Assembly (NCBI RefSeq): GCF_021654285.1
Contig: NZ_JAKFZS010000009.1
Coordinates: 1 to 64,000, forward strand
DNA: 64,000 nt
From: Pseudoalteromonas luteoviolacea
GTDB lineage: Bacteria; Pseudomonadota; Gammaproteobacteria; Enterobacterales; Alteromonadaceae
Direction of reading: 5' to 3'
Both the position numbers and the translations under genes were made by a program. A model generated the notes under the pieces. The model was not told the DNA's origin and searched no databases. It saw only the letters and a program-made list of their open reading frames with translations. Positions 18,389-26,892 of the stretch are shown here, one piece after another (the first letter of the stretch is position 1; each line of letters begins with the position of its first letter).

Positions 18389-18858
18389 GTATTGATGTCA
18401 TCGTGGTACATGGCGATTTGTTGGAGAAAAAAGTGGATGCCATAGTAAATAGCTGGAATCGCAATATCATTCCTTGGTGGTTATTGATTCCGCAAGGCGT
18501 ATCTGGGGCGATTAAGCGAAAAGCGGGGACTGTGCCTTTCAAAGAGGTTGCAAAATTTGGCGCTATCCCCCTTGGTGAAGCGAGGCTGACCTCTGCGGGT
18601 TGCTTGGATTATAAAGGCATTATTCACGTTGCAGGCATTAATTTATGTTGGTTTGCGACGCAGTACTCAGTGACACAGTCTGTGAAAAATGCAATCGCGC
18701 TTGCAGAGCAACAAGGTTACAAGCACATTGCGATGCCTTTGATTGGCGCCGGATCTGGTAATCGCTCTACACGATGGTCGTATCAATGCATTATGAATAC
18801 ACTAGAGCAGTTAGATAGTTCCGTTGCAGTGAAGCTGGTGAAATTTACCGAAACTTGA
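18385..18858 (+). CDS. Macrodomain protein (ADP-ribose binding/hydrolase fold)
   Basis: 157 residues spanning one macrodomain. It starts with IDVIVVHGDLLEKKVDAIVNSWN, has the Asn-containing loop, GVSGAIKRKAG, GEARLTSAG and the phosphate-loop glycines in MPLIGAGSGNRS. The first conserved position usually reads VNAAN or VNSAN; here VNSWN with a bulky insert (IIPWWLLIPQG) distinguishes it from E. coli YmdB. Likely substrates are ADP-ribosyl groups or O-acetyl-ADP-ribose. Coupling to a LysE exporter gene by ATGA overlap is unusual but could be incidental. Confidence 0.85.
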   Translation: MSIDVIVVHGDLLEKKVDAIVNSWNRNIIPWWLLIPQGVSGAIKRKAGTVPFKEVAKFGAIPLGEARLTSAGCLDYKGIIHVAGINLCWFATQYSVTQSVKNAIALAEQQGYKHIAMPLIGAGSGNRSTRWSYQCIMNTLEQLDSSVAVKLVKFTET

Positions 18859-18980
18859 TTTGGGTCACAGGCATAACGTCCAGTTTTTAATATGTTTTTT
18901 GTAGTTTATCGCTTTACTCTCACCTATACTGTGCGCTTTAAACTCTAAGCATATTGATAGCCTGTTACAGCGGAGGCCTT

Positions 18981-19655
18981 TTGAATATTGTCATCATAGA
19001 AGATGAGCCTGCTATTGCAGATACATTAACACATGTACTTGAAATGGATGGTTTTAATGTCGTCTGGTTCAATACTGCGGGGGCAGGCCTTGCTCACCTA
19101 CAAACTAACCAATCTGACCTATTAATTCTAGATGTAGGCTTGCCAGATGGTAATGGCTTTGAATTATGTAAACAGATCCGTGAGTTTTCGGCACTGCCCA
19201 TTATATTCTTAACGGCTCGCGCTGACGAAATTGATCGGGTTGTCGGGTTAGAGATTGGGGCCGATGATTATGTCACTAAGCCATTTAGTCCAAGAGAGAT
19301 GCTCGCTCGAGTAAAGCTCAGACTCAAGCCTCGACAAACATCATTGCCTGCGGCGGCAAAGACATTATCCAGCGGCTTAGTATCTGAAAACTTCGACTTT
19401 TATAAAGATGGTGTTGGACTTGGTTTAACTGCGCTGGAGTTTAGGGTGTTGGACGCATTGGTGCAGTCGTCACCGCGTATATTGAGCCGTCAACAATTGA
19501 TGGATTTTGCCCAGATGCCAGCAGAAGAGGCTTATGAGCGTAATGTAGATTCTCATATTAAAGCCATTCGCAATAAGCTTAAAACAGTTGATATGAGCGA
19601 ACATCTCAAAACCAAACGTGGGTTTGGGTATTACTTCGAATACTCGGGGTCATGA
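18981..19655 (+). CDS. creB: CreB, OmpR-family response regulator
   Basis: About 224 residues. The receiver has VIIEDEPAIADT, phospho-Asp in LILDVGLPDGNG, Thr in IIFLTARADE and Lys in YVTKPFSPREM. The C-terminal OmpR/PhoB winged helix has ALEFRVLDAL and RNVDSHIKAIRNKLK. Its placement directly before a CreC-type kinase and a CreD-type membrane protein identifies it as CreB. TTG at 18981 is the best start because GGAGG lies 4 nt upstream; the in-frame TTG at 18954 lacks such a site. The stop overlaps creC by 4 nt. Confidence 0.9.
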   Translation: MNIVIIEDEPAIADTLTHVLEMDGFNVVWFNTAGAGLAHLQTNQSDLLILDVGLPDGNGFELCKQIREFSALPIIFLTARADEIDRVVGLEIGADDYVTKPFSPREMLARVKLRLKPRQTSLPAAAKTLSSGLVSENFDFYKDGVGLGLTALEFRVLDALVQSSPRILSRQQLMDFAQMPAEEAYERNVDSHIKAIRNKLKTVDMSEHLKTKRGFGYYFEYSGS

Positions 19656-21097
19656 TGCAGCGATGGCCTAAAATCCCACTTGGGATCAGATTATTTGTGC
19701 TTTATTTCGTCATTGTGATCATGACGACTTACTTTGTTAGCTCGACACTTATCAAAGAAATTAAGCCAACAGTTAGACAGACCACAGAAGAAACCTTGGT
19801 AGATATGGCGAATTTGCTCGCGGTATTGGTTGCGGATGATTTGGCAAATGACACACTGCAAAACAGTAAAATAGCCGATTTACTCCAGCAGTTTGGCAAT
19901 CGTAGTGTAGATGCGGCGATTTGGGGAGTTGATAAAAAGTCGATGACCCATCGTATTTATGTTACTGACAGTAATGGAATAGTCGTTGCGGACTCATGGC
20001 AACAAGATATTGGTAGCGACTTTTCTCGGTGGAATGATGTGTACCTGACTTTGCGAGGTGAATACGGGGCGCGCTCAACTGCCACCGACCCCAATGACCC
20101 ACTTTCAACGGTGATGCATGTGGCTGCCCCGGTTATCCATCAGGGAAAAACCATTGGCAGCCTGACGGTTGCTAAGGCGAACCGTTCTGTTCAGCCTTTT
20201 ATAGACTTGTCTAAACAACGGGTTTTTAATTGGTTGGGCATAATGAGTGTGATGGTGTTGCTGGTTGGCGCTATAGTGGCTTGGCGGATCAATTCAGCAC
20301 TGAAAAAACTGTCTGTCTACGCGTATAAAATGGGACAGGGCGAAAAGGCGAGCAAGCCGACATTTAGAGTATTTTACGAATATGCCCAGCTCAGTGATGC
20401 CCTCTCGGACATGCGAAATCAGTTAGATGGCAAAGATTACGTCGCCACGTATGTTGAAACATTGACTCACGAGCTCAAAAGCCCGCTCTCTGGGATTAAG
20501 GGAGCCAGTGAATTACTCCAAATGCCGCTTGAAGAGGACAAGCGACAAAGATTTGCGAGCAACATTGAGCGCGAGTCCGCGCGCATGCAATCTTTAATTG
20601 ATAAATTATTGGTGTTGGCAAAGCTTGAAAAGCAACCGGAGCTTGAGCAAACCAGTAATATTCAAAGTCGTGATTTAATCAATTATGTTGCAGATATATT
20701 GAGCATCAAATTTGAACAAAAATCAGTGCAATATCAATTTGATGACAGTCAAAATGTTGCCCTTGTGGGCGATGAGTTTTTACTACGCCAAGCCTTATTG
20801 AATCTGTTTGATAATGCGTTAGATTTTATTGTCGAGGGCGGTGAACTCAGCGTGCGCATTGAGCAGCGAGACAAGCATTGCTGCTTTGTGATTTTTAACC
20901 AAGGCGAACAAATACCCGAGTATGCATTACCTCGTTTAACAGAGCGGTTTTATTCACTGCCAAGAGCCAATGGCAATAAAAGCACAGGGCTTGGGCTGAA
21001 TTTTGTTGAGCAAGTGGCCAAATTGCATTTTGGCTATCTAAATGTTTGTAATCAGCCAGAGGGCGTTGAAGTCACTCTCGCGATTAAATCTCCATAA
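19652..21097 (+). CDS. creC: CreC, membrane sensor histidine kinase
   Basis: 481 residues. Two membrane segments (IRLFVLYFVIVIMTTYFVSS and WLGIMSVMVLLVGAIVAW) flank a periplasmic sensor domain with ITDSNG-like and VSAPV-like signatures (VTDSNGIVVADS, MHVAAPVIHQGKTIG), as in CreC. A HAMP-like linker leads to the H box VETLTHELKSPLSGIKG, then the HATPase with N box NLFDNALDFI and G box STGLGLNFV. It overlaps creB by 4 nt and precedes creD by 71 bp. The last bases of the gene contain the first of four 11-bp-spaced CTCCA-like repeats. Confidence 0.92.
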   Translation: MMQRWPKIPLGIRLFVLYFVIVIMTTYFVSSTLIKEIKPTVRQTTEETLVDMANLLAVLVADDLANDTLQNSKIADLLQQFGNRSVDAAIWGVDKKSMTHRIYVTDSNGIVVADSWQQDIGSDFSRWNDVYLTLRGEYGARSTATDPNDPLSTVMHVAAPVIHQGKTIGSLTVAKANRSVQPFIDLSKQRVFNWLGIMSVMVLLVGAIVAWRINSALKKLSVYAYKMGQGEKASKPTFRVFYEYAQLSDALSDMRNQLDGKDYVATYVETLTHELKSPLSGIKGASELLQMPLEEDKRQRFASNIERESARMQSLIDKLLVLAKLEKQPELEQTSNIQSRDLINYVADILSIKFEQKSVQYQFDDSQNVALVGDEFLLRQALLNLFDNALDFIVEGGELSVRIEQRDKHCCFVIFNQGEQIPEYALPRLTERFYSLPRANGNKSTGLGLNFVEQVAKLHFGYLNVCNQPEGVEVTLAIKSP

Positions 21098-21127
21098 AGA
21101 CTCCATATTAACTCCACAGAGACACCA
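21090..21127 (+). promoter_or_regulatory. Candidate CreB-type operator: four CTCCA-like repeats at 11-bp spacing
   Basis: Three exact CTCCA units begin at 21090, 21101 and 21112, and CACCA begins at 21123. The spacing is strictly 11 bp (five conserved, six variable). The known cre/blr tag is two TTCAC units with a 6-bp spacer, the same 11-bp period, upstream of creD/blrD genes. Position and period match; the unit sequence differs. The first unit overlaps the end of creC. Confidence 0.5.
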
Positions 21128-21168
21128 AACGAGATTGATACAGTGTTGGTAAACCTGAGGAGTTAATT

Positions 21169-22518
21169 ATGAATAATCAAAATAAAGAAAAAATCGGAAT
21201 TAAATTTGTCACGCTGATTGGGGTGATAATTTTTCTGATGATCCCCATCATGTTCATTGCCGATTTAATTGATGAACGAAGTTCAATACAGCAACAAGTT
21301 CAACAAGAAATTGCCAAAAGCAGCAGTGACGAGCAACGTCTGATTGGTCCATTTTTATACATAGAATACGAGCGGGAAGTAACACGTAATCAGGAAACCA
21401 AAACGATTAAGAACAAAGCGTTTGTTCTGCCTGACACACTGAAAGTTCATGCAAAGCTAGATACGTTTGAGAAGTATCGTAGCATTTATAAAGCCACTTT
21501 ATACCGCTCTATCAATACCATCTCCGGTGAGTTTTCAGTGGCGCATCTCAATGAGCTTGAGGCAGACAAGGTACTGTCAGTAAATTTGGTGTTTGGTATT
21601 CAAGATATTCGCGGTATAGGCCTTGATTCAGTGCTTAAAGTAGCGAACAAAGAAGTAGACATGTTACCAGGCACCTTGTTGACCAGCATAAAAGAGGGAG
21701 TTCATGCGCCAATCTCTGTCTCTGCGTTATCACAAGAAACATTGGCTTTCTCTGCTGATTTACATTTGCAAGGCATGATGCGTCTTGCTGTATCGCCGCT
21801 TGGTAGTGAAACACACGTAAGCATGTCAGCAAACTGGCCTCACCCTAGTTTTGAAGGAGAGTATTTACCACTGAGTTCAGACATCAGTGACGAAGCTTTT
21901 ACTGCGCGTTGGCAAGCTAGTTATTTTTCTACCAACATGCAAAGCATATTTACTAGTTGCGTGATGCGTAATGAATGTACAGAGCTTATGAATCGTACCA
22001 TGGGCGTTGCCCTTGTTGACCCGGTTGATCATTATTTAAAAAGTCATCGTGCTATTAATTATGCACTTTTGGTTATTTTACTTGTAATGGCAAGCTTCTT
22101 TTTACTCGAATTGGTGCGCTCAGAGCCTATCCACCCTGTGCAATACGGCTTTGTGGGGTTCACCTTGGCCATTTTTTACTTGTTACTGATCTCACTGAGT
22201 GAGCATCTAGGTTTTGGCTTTGCGTATGTAATCTCTACATTGAGTGCAACAGGTTTGCTTGGCTGGTATGTAGCTGGAGTATTAAACAGTGCCAAATTAG
22301 GTGTGTACTTTGGTCTTGGCTTGACGATGTTATACAGCCTTCTGTATGGCATGTTAGGGGCAGAGGACTATGCACTCCTTATGGGCAGTTTAATGTGCTT
22401 TATAGTCTTGTCTTTGGTGATGATTTTAACTCGCAAAGTGAACTGGTATGGTTCGGCTCAGCAATCGGTCAGTAAGACTGCATGTGAAACCGATCATGCG
22501 CAGGGTTCTAAGACTTAA
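21169..22518 (+). CDS. creD: CreD, inner-membrane cell-envelope protein
   Basis: 449 residues. An N-terminal helix (VTLIGVIIFLMIPIMFIADLI) is followed by IDERSSIQQQV, a typical CreD start, then a large periplasmic domain with the family motif SSSDEQRLIGPFLYIEYER. About five helices follow from residue 295, with the motifs SEHLGFGFAYVISTLSATGLLGWY and LYGMLGAEDYALLMG. CreD is the main target of CreBC in enterics and of BlrAB in Aeromonas. It has its own strong-looking ribosome site (GAGGAG) and a candidate CreB operator upstream. Confidence 0.93.
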   Translation: MNNQNKEKIGIKFVTLIGVIIFLMIPIMFIADLIDERSSIQQQVQQEIAKSSSDEQRLIGPFLYIEYEREVTRNQETKTIKNKAFVLPDTLKVHAKLDTFEKYRSIYKATLYRSINTISGEFSVAHLNELEADKVLSVNLVFGIQDIRGIGLDSVLKVANKEVDMLPGTLLTSIKEGVHAPISVSALSQETLAFSADLHLQGMMRLAVSPLGSETHVSMSANWPHPSFEGEYLPLSSDISDEAFTARWQASYFSTNMQSIFTSCVMRNECTELMNRTMGVALVDPVDHYLKSHRAINYALLVILLVMASFFLLELVRSEPIHPVQYGFVGFTLAIFYLLLISLSEHLGFGFAYVISTLSATGLLGWYVAGVLNSAKLGVYFGLGLTMLYSLLYGMLGAEDYALLMGSLMCFIVLSLVMILTRKVNWYGSAQQSVSKTACETDHAQGSKT

Positions 22519-22626
22519 CTCTACACATAAAATATAAAAATCAATCATTAAGACGTATTTATCTAAAGGGAATACGTGTGGCAAACTTGTCGGTTTTTTG
22601 CAGTAATAACGATGGAGATTGTATTG

Positions 22627-23259
22627 ATGCTGGAACTTTCGATTTTGCCACTTTTTGTGATGACCTGTTTAATACTCGCGGTGTCACCGGGGCCCGATCT
22701 GGTCCTTATTTCTGCTTATTCGTCTGGGCAAGGTGTATTAGCAGGAGTTAGAATATCCATGGGTATTTTTGTCGCAGGCATTGTACAAACGCTTGCTGTC
22801 GCTTTGGGGCTGGGTCAGTTAATGCAGCAGTTTCCTCCTTTGATCATGATTATAAAAATGCTGGGTGCGCTGTATTTGGCATGGCTCGGTGTGACTATGC
22901 TACGCACATGGTGGGCGAATAATCAACAGCATAAAAACGCAGCACAAACCCCGAGCCTATCGTCTAGTAATCTGGTTTTAAAAGGGTTTTTAAACAATTT
23001 GATGAATCCAAAAGCCATCTTATTTTTTAGTGTGTTCTTAGTGCAATTTACCAATGATGCACAGCCAATGAGTATGCAGATCATCATTTTAGGCGTGTTG
23101 TTATGTACGATTGTATTGCTGGTTAACTTTGTTTTTTCATTTATATTCAGTAAGGTAGCAAAGGTATTTGCTAGAAAAATTAAGTTCAGCCAACATTTTG
23201 ATGGCATTTTAGGTGCGCTGTTTTTGGCGCTGGCAGCAAGGTTAGCGCTGTCAAAATAA
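22627..23259 (+). CDS. LysE/RhtB-family exporter
   Basis: About 210 residues from the ATG at 22627, chosen because GGAG lies 9 nt upstream. Starts further upstream (22576 GTG, 22612 ATG) lack a comparable site. It shows the family signature VSPGPDLVLISAYSSGQG and the second conserved block GALYLAWLGVTMLR, then LKGFLNNLMNPKAILFF, which places it among RhtB-like amino-acid or homoserine-lactone exporters. It is a second, distinct LysE-type gene 4.2 kb from the first. It is followed 19 bp later by a GNAT gene on the same strand, so they may be co-transcribed. Confidence 0.88.
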   Translation: MLELSILPLFVMTCLILAVSPGPDLVLISAYSSGQGVLAGVRISMGIFVAGIVQTLAVALGLGQLMQQFPPLIMIIKMLGALYLAWLGVTMLRTWWANNQQHKNAAQTPSLSSSNLVLKGFLNNLMNPKAILFFSVFLVQFTNDAQPMSMQIIILGVLLCTIVLLVNFVFSFIFSKVAKVFARKIKFSQHFDGILGALFLALAARLALSK

Positions 23260-23278
23260 CATCACAACGGGATATGCA

Positions 23279-23782
23279 ATGACAACAATTGAAACCTTGG
23301 ACACTGAACGGCTCAGGCTAGTTGCGCCAAATGAAGCGTGCTTAGATGCCTATTTGCAGTTTTATACCGATGGTAGTGCATCAAAAATGTACGGCGGGCC
23401 GATTGAGCCTGCAAAAGTGCTCGCTAGACTTAAAGCCGATCTGGGGTGTTGGGTTTTATATGGTTTTGGGGTGTGGGCTGTACAAGAGAGAGAAACTGGG
23501 CACTATATTGGCACGTGTGGTTTTTGGCGCGGATACAATTGGCCAACGGAGCTCACTTGGTGGCTACTGCCTGCGGGGCGTGGCAAAGGCTATGCCCTTG
23601 AAGCGTCTAAAGCGGTGATTGAGTATGCTTATGATGTATTGAAGTTTACACAGGTTCAAACCTACATGAATGATGATAACACAGCCGCTCGGGCACTGGT
23701 TGAGCGTTTAGGAGGCGTTAAAACGGACAGACAATGTTTTCCCGATGGCTTACATCGCGATATTTTTACGATTAAAAAATAA
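23279..23782 (+). CDS. GNAT N-acetyltransferase, RimJ/RimL-like
   Basis: 167 residues of the GNAT_3 (RimJ/RimL) type. The opening ETLDTERLRLVAPNEACLDAYLQFY, the GVWAVQERETGHYIGTCGF strand pair, the acetyl-CoA loop WWLLPAGRGKGYALEASKA and the C-terminal YMNDDNTAARALVERLGG are all typical. Substrates of this branch are protein N-termini, antibiotics or amino acids; nothing here decides. It lies directly after a LysE-type exporter gene. Confidence 0.88.
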   Translation: MTTIETLDTERLRLVAPNEACLDAYLQFYTDGSASKMYGGPIEPAKVLARLKADLGCWVLYGFGVWAVQERETGHYIGTCGFWRGYNWPTELTWWLLPAGRGKGYALEASKAVIEYAYDVLKFTQVQTYMNDDNTAARALVERLGGVKTDRQCFPDGLHRDIFTIKK

Positions 23783-23807
23783 TAGAAATATTCCACTTTT
23801 GAGAAAC

Positions 23808-23834
23808 GCCGGTGGTTGCAATAAAACCATCGGC
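23808..23834. terminator. Hairpin between convergent GNAT and TrmK-like genes
   Basis: A stem GCCGGTGGT/ACCATCGGC (9 bp with one G-T) with a 9-nt loop lies between the two convergent stop codons. No long T-run follows, so terminator activity is only probable. Confidence 0.45.
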
Positions 23835-23861
23835 TATTTCGCCAGTGCTGCAAGCTCTGCA

Positions 23862-24548
23862 CTAGTTTTTAGGCGTGACTTTCACACCTTCATACGCCGT
23901 AATAATATCTGACACGTCATTGTCACTGCGATTAATACGTTGGTAGTGAGCGATGGTTTTACTTAAATAGGCTTTTGCATTGGCAGAAGATTGCTCATCA
24001 CTATATTGCCAAATTGCTTCACCTACAGATGAGATTGGTTGTGTTGTAGCTGAAAGGTCATTAGTGACTTTCAGTATTTCGTAATAACGCTTATTTTCAC
24101 TAATTAATGTCTCATCAATCAGATTCAAATTGAGGTGGTTAAGCGCTTGTCTCAAGGTATAAAGATGATGCACAGGGCAGAGTAAAAACTCGATGTCAGA
24201 ACTTGGATTATTGGCGAGTATTTGTTTGATAAATCGACCACATAGGTCACCGCCAACACCGGCAATAATCACAAGGTGCTTCCCTGGTTTTCCCTCAAGT
24301 GGGAGTTTTGCAACATCCATACAGTGGGTTTGCCATTGAGTTTGCTTATCGGCGTAAAACTGTGCCAGTTTCGCGTCTAAGGCTTCCATTAAATGGGGGA
24401 CAATATCAACAAAATGCACGGTGGCATCAAGGTTTTTATCAAGTAGATTGGCGCCCAGTAGGCCATGATCACAACAGCAGTCCCAAATATGGGCGTACTG
24501 GTTGTCTACAAGCTGACTAATTTCTGCAAGTCGTTTACCTAACTTCAT
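23862..24548 (-). CDS. TrmK-like SAM-dependent methyltransferase
   Basis: 228 residues resembling the TrmK family (tRNA adenine-22 N1-methyltransferase): LGKRLAEISQLV at the start, then the SAM motif region WDCCCDHGLLGANLL in place of the usual ADIGSDHAYLP, FVDIVPHLMEAL, and LVIIAGVGGDLC, which matches the family motif GMGG. Because the glycine-rich SAM motif is altered, the substrate may differ from canonical TrmK. Its ATG immediately follows the TAA of the upstream TetR gene, so the two form an operon. Confidence 0.7.
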   Translation of the reverse strand: MKLGKRLAEISQLVDNQYAHIWDCCCDHGLLGANLLDKNLDATVHFVDIVPHLMEALDAKLAQFYADKQTQWQTHCMDVAKLPLEGKPGKHLVIIAGVGGDLCGRFIKQILANNPSSDIEFLLCPVHHLYTLRQALNHLNLNLIDETLISENKRYYEILKVTNDLSATTQPISSVGEAIWQYSDEQSSANAKAYLSKTIAHYQRINRSDNDVSDIITAYEGVKVTPKN

Positions 24549-25154
24549 TTATCGCTCACTTTTCACTTGATAGCGGGCTAAAAACATATCGACGGTTTCT
24601 TCTATAACCTTGTCTTGGGTGATGTGAGCATCAAGCTCAAAACCATACAAGCGAGGGTAAAAAATAAAGGACTTTAACTGAAAGACAAATTGCTTGGCTG
24701 CGAAAGTAATATCATCGACTTCCAGTTGCTTTGCGGTGATTGCCTGGTCAATAAAGGTTTCGAAATAGCGCATACAGCCCACTTTGGTGTTATTCAAGTG
24801 TGCAGCCATATCTGGATTTTGCAACAGCTCTAAAAATGCCACCCGCGCGATGCGCAAAAAGGGAGCAGAGGTCAACATGTCTGCTTCTGATTTTGCGATG
24901 TCAATAAGCTGATCGCGCATAGGTTTGTCATTCGTATAAACAAGCTCTTGGTCTTGGGTTACTTGGCTGAGCATGTTTTCAATCACGGCGTAAAGTAGTG
25001 CTTCTTTGCTATCAAAGTGGTTATATACAGTGCGTTTAGATACTTCTGCGGTTTGGGCAACCAAATCCATGCTGGTTTGTTGTGCACCGTGTTCAGCAAA
25101 TAAATGTTCTGCTGCATGAATGATTTGCAAGCGTTTTTTCTCTGATAGCTTCAT
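24549..25154 (-). CDS. TetR-family transcriptional regulator
   Basis: About 201 residues. The N-terminal helix-turn-helix is clear (RLQIIHAAEHLFAEHGAQQ, then LVAQTAEVSKRTVYNHFDSKEALL). The C-terminal ligand domain resembles the AefR-like type. ATG at 25154 is preferred because GAGGAG precedes it by 7 nt. It is divergent from the MBL-fold lipoprotein gene, and the short region between them has two near-identical 21-bp sites, each with a palindromic core. It therefore probably represses its own operon and the MBL gene. Confidence 0.9.
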   Translation of the reverse strand: MKLSEKKRLQIIHAAEHLFAEHGAQQTSMDLVAQTAEVSKRTVYNHFDSKEALLYAVIENMLSQVTQDQELVYTNDKPMRDQLIDIAKSEADMLTSAPFLRIARVAFLELLQNPDMAAHLNNTKVGCMRYFETFIDQAITAKQLEVDDITFAAKQFVFQLKSFIFYPRLYGFELDAHITQDKVIEETVDMFLARYQVKSER

Positions 25155-25205
25155 CAACTAACTCCTCACTTTGATGGGGATAGTGTAGCTGAAATCAAAA
25201 AAACT

Positions 25206-25266
25206 TGCACTGTGTAGTTTACTTTTATTCATTCCTGTGAAAAACTGCACCGTGTAGTTTACTTTT
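25206..25266. promoter_or_regulatory. Two candidate TetR operators, 40 bp apart
   Basis: TGCACTGTGTAGTTTAC begins at 25206 and TGCACCGTGTAGTTTAC at 25246; 20 of 21 bases agree when the following TTTT is included. Around the second copy, AAACTGCACCGTGTAGTTT is a near-perfect 19-bp palindrome. The sites lie between divergent tetR and MBL-fold genes, the expected place for a TetR dimer. Confidence 0.6.
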
Positions 25267-25277
25267 GGTGGTGGCGT

Positions 25278-26387
25278 ATGAAAGCTAAATATAAAGTGTC
25301 TTTTGTAGCAGCAGTATTATTTGGATTAACGGTTGGAGGATGTTCTATGGTGTCAAATTTAGACGCGCAAGTGAATGAAGCGGGTTATCACTCAACTCAA
25401 TTTAAAGAGGGGAAGTTTCACAACACCAGCGAAACCCAACCGCCAAGTTTAAGTAAAACGCTGGGCATTTTTTGGCGCTTTATAACGGAATCAAAAGTCT
25501 CACCTGTGCCGAGCAAGCCATTACCCATGGTGCAACAGACGCCATCTATGTTGGCACAGCTGTCGGACACACAAGTACATATGATCAAATTAGGTCACTC
25601 ATCTATTTTGTTTAAAGTGTATGGTAAATATTGGTTGTTAGATCCGGTGTTCTCTAAACGCGCATCGCCATTTAGTTTTGCTGGGCCTGAGCGCTTTCAA
25701 GAAACGCCTATTTCTCTTGAAGACTTACCGCCAATTGAGCGCATTTTAATTTCTCACAATCACTACGATCATTTAGACAAAGACAGCGTGTTGGCTTTGA
25801 TGGATAAAACGCAGGAAATTTTTGTTCCACTTGGTGTGGAAGGGGATCTTGCTCAGTGGGGAGTAGATAAAGCCAAGGTTAAAGTATTTGACTGGTGGCA
25901 GGAGTATGTTGATAGTGAGAGCTTGGTCGCATTCGTACCAACACAGCATTTTTCTGGCAGGGGATTGGGAGATGGCAACAAAACGCTGTGGGGCTCATGG
26001 GTAATAAAAGCGGGCGAGCAAAGTCTTTATTTTAGTGGTGATTCTGGGTATTTCGATGGCTTTAAAGACATAGGACGACGCTACGGGCCATTTAATTATA
26101 CTTTCATTGAAACCGGTGCTTATGACAAAGATTGGGCTGATATCCATATGACGCCCGAACAAAGTGTTCAAGCACATATTGATTTGAATGCAGAGGTCAT
26201 GCTGCCGATTCATAATGGCACATTCGACTTGGCATTCCACGCTTGGTATGAGCCGTTAGAGCGTGTATCTAAAGCCGCGCAACAGCATCAAGTGACAATC
26301 AACACCCCCATTGTCGGTGAGGTACTTACTGCTGGAGAGTCGCATAATAATGCCTTTTGGTGGAAATCTTTCATGTCTAACGGTTAA
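25278..26387 (+). CDS. MBL-fold lipoprotein, NAPE-PLD-like metallohydrolase
   Basis: 369 residues. A lipobox (LTVGGC) after a short hydrophobic leader predicts an envelope lipoprotein. The metallo-beta-lactamase motif is ISHNHYDHLDKDS (HxHxDH), followed by FVPTQHFSGRGLGDGNKTLWGSW, the YFSGDSGYFDGF Asp loop, HMTPEQSVQAH and LPIHNGTFDLAFHAWYEP. This set matches the NAPE-PLD/RomA-like branch (phospholipase-D-like or lipid-active). It diverges from a TetR gene with two operators in between, so expression is probably induced by a TetR ligand. Confidence 0.85.
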   Translation: MKAKYKVSFVAAVLFGLTVGGCSMVSNLDAQVNEAGYHSTQFKEGKFHNTSETQPPSLSKTLGIFWRFITESKVSPVPSKPLPMVQQTPSMLAQLSDTQVHMIKLGHSSILFKVYGKYWLLDPVFSKRASPFSFAGPERFQETPISLEDLPPIERILISHNHYDHLDKDSVLALMDKTQEIFVPLGVEGDLAQWGVDKAKVKVFDWWQEYVDSESLVAFVPTQHFSGRGLGDGNKTLWGSWVIKAGEQSLYFSGDSGYFDGFKDIGRRYGPFNYTFIETGAYDKDWADIHMTPEQSVQAHIDLNAEVMLPIHNGTFDLAFHAWYEPLERVSKAAQQHQVTINTPIVGEVLTAGESHNNAFWWKSFMSNG

Positions 26388-26447
26388 CACTCGACATTTG
26401 TTTGTATAGTATACCGGTCCAAGTTAATAATAATTTGGACCTGCTTT

Positions 26448-26810
26448 ATGCATACAGAAATAGAACAAGCCACCATTGCCATCGTCGACCGTCAACTTGA
26501 AGCCTATAACAATCAAGACATTGACGCCTTTGCAGCGACGTACAGCGATGACGTAGAAATTTACCAATCACAAACCTTGGTGTTCAAAGGTAAAGATGCT
26601 TTGATTGAACGCTATGGCAAAAAATTCGCTAGCCTAAGCTATTTGCACGCAACTTCATTAAAGCGCATTGTCCATGAGTACTTCTTGATTGATCATGAGT
26701 TGGCTGAGTCTTCGACATTACCAAGCAAAGAGGTAGACAACAGTATTAAAGTGATCGCAGCTTACGAAGTGCAAGATGGTCTTATTTGCAAAGTGACATT
26801 TATGGGTTAA
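26448..26810 (+). CDS. SnoaL/NTF2-like small protein
   Basis: 120 residues with the NTF2-like pattern: an N-terminal helix with AIVDRQLEAYNNQDIDAFAATYSDDVEIYQ, GKDALIERYGKKFAS, and C-terminal beta strands ending LICKVTFMG. Such proteins form cone-shaped dimers used as small enzymes or ligand pockets; no catalytic residues can be assigned here. It stands between the MBL lipoprotein gene and a palindrome at 26840-26876. Confidence 0.75.
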   Translation: MHTEIEQATIAIVDRQLEAYNNQDIDAFAATYSDDVEIYQSQTLVFKGKDALIERYGKKFASLSYLHATSLKRIVHEYFLIDHELAESSTLPSKEVDNSIKVIAAYEVQDGLICKVTFMG

Positions 26811-26839
26811 TGATTTAGATAGTCTGTAGCGTTTACATA

Positions 26840-26876
26840 GTTTTTGATATTGATTATTATTATCAATATCAAAAAC
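26840..26876. promoter_or_regulatory. 15-bp inverted repeat with Fur-box-like core
   Basis: A perfect 15-bp inverted repeat (GTTTTTGATATTGAT and its complement) around a 7-nt centre starts 30 bp after the SnoaL-like gene and ends 16 bp before the next start. Positions 26846-26864 match 16 of 19 bases of the Fur consensus. It could equally act as a terminator for the upstream gene, since it ends in A/T-rich arms. Confidence 0.5.
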
Positions 26877-26892
26877 CAAGATACGTTGGGTT

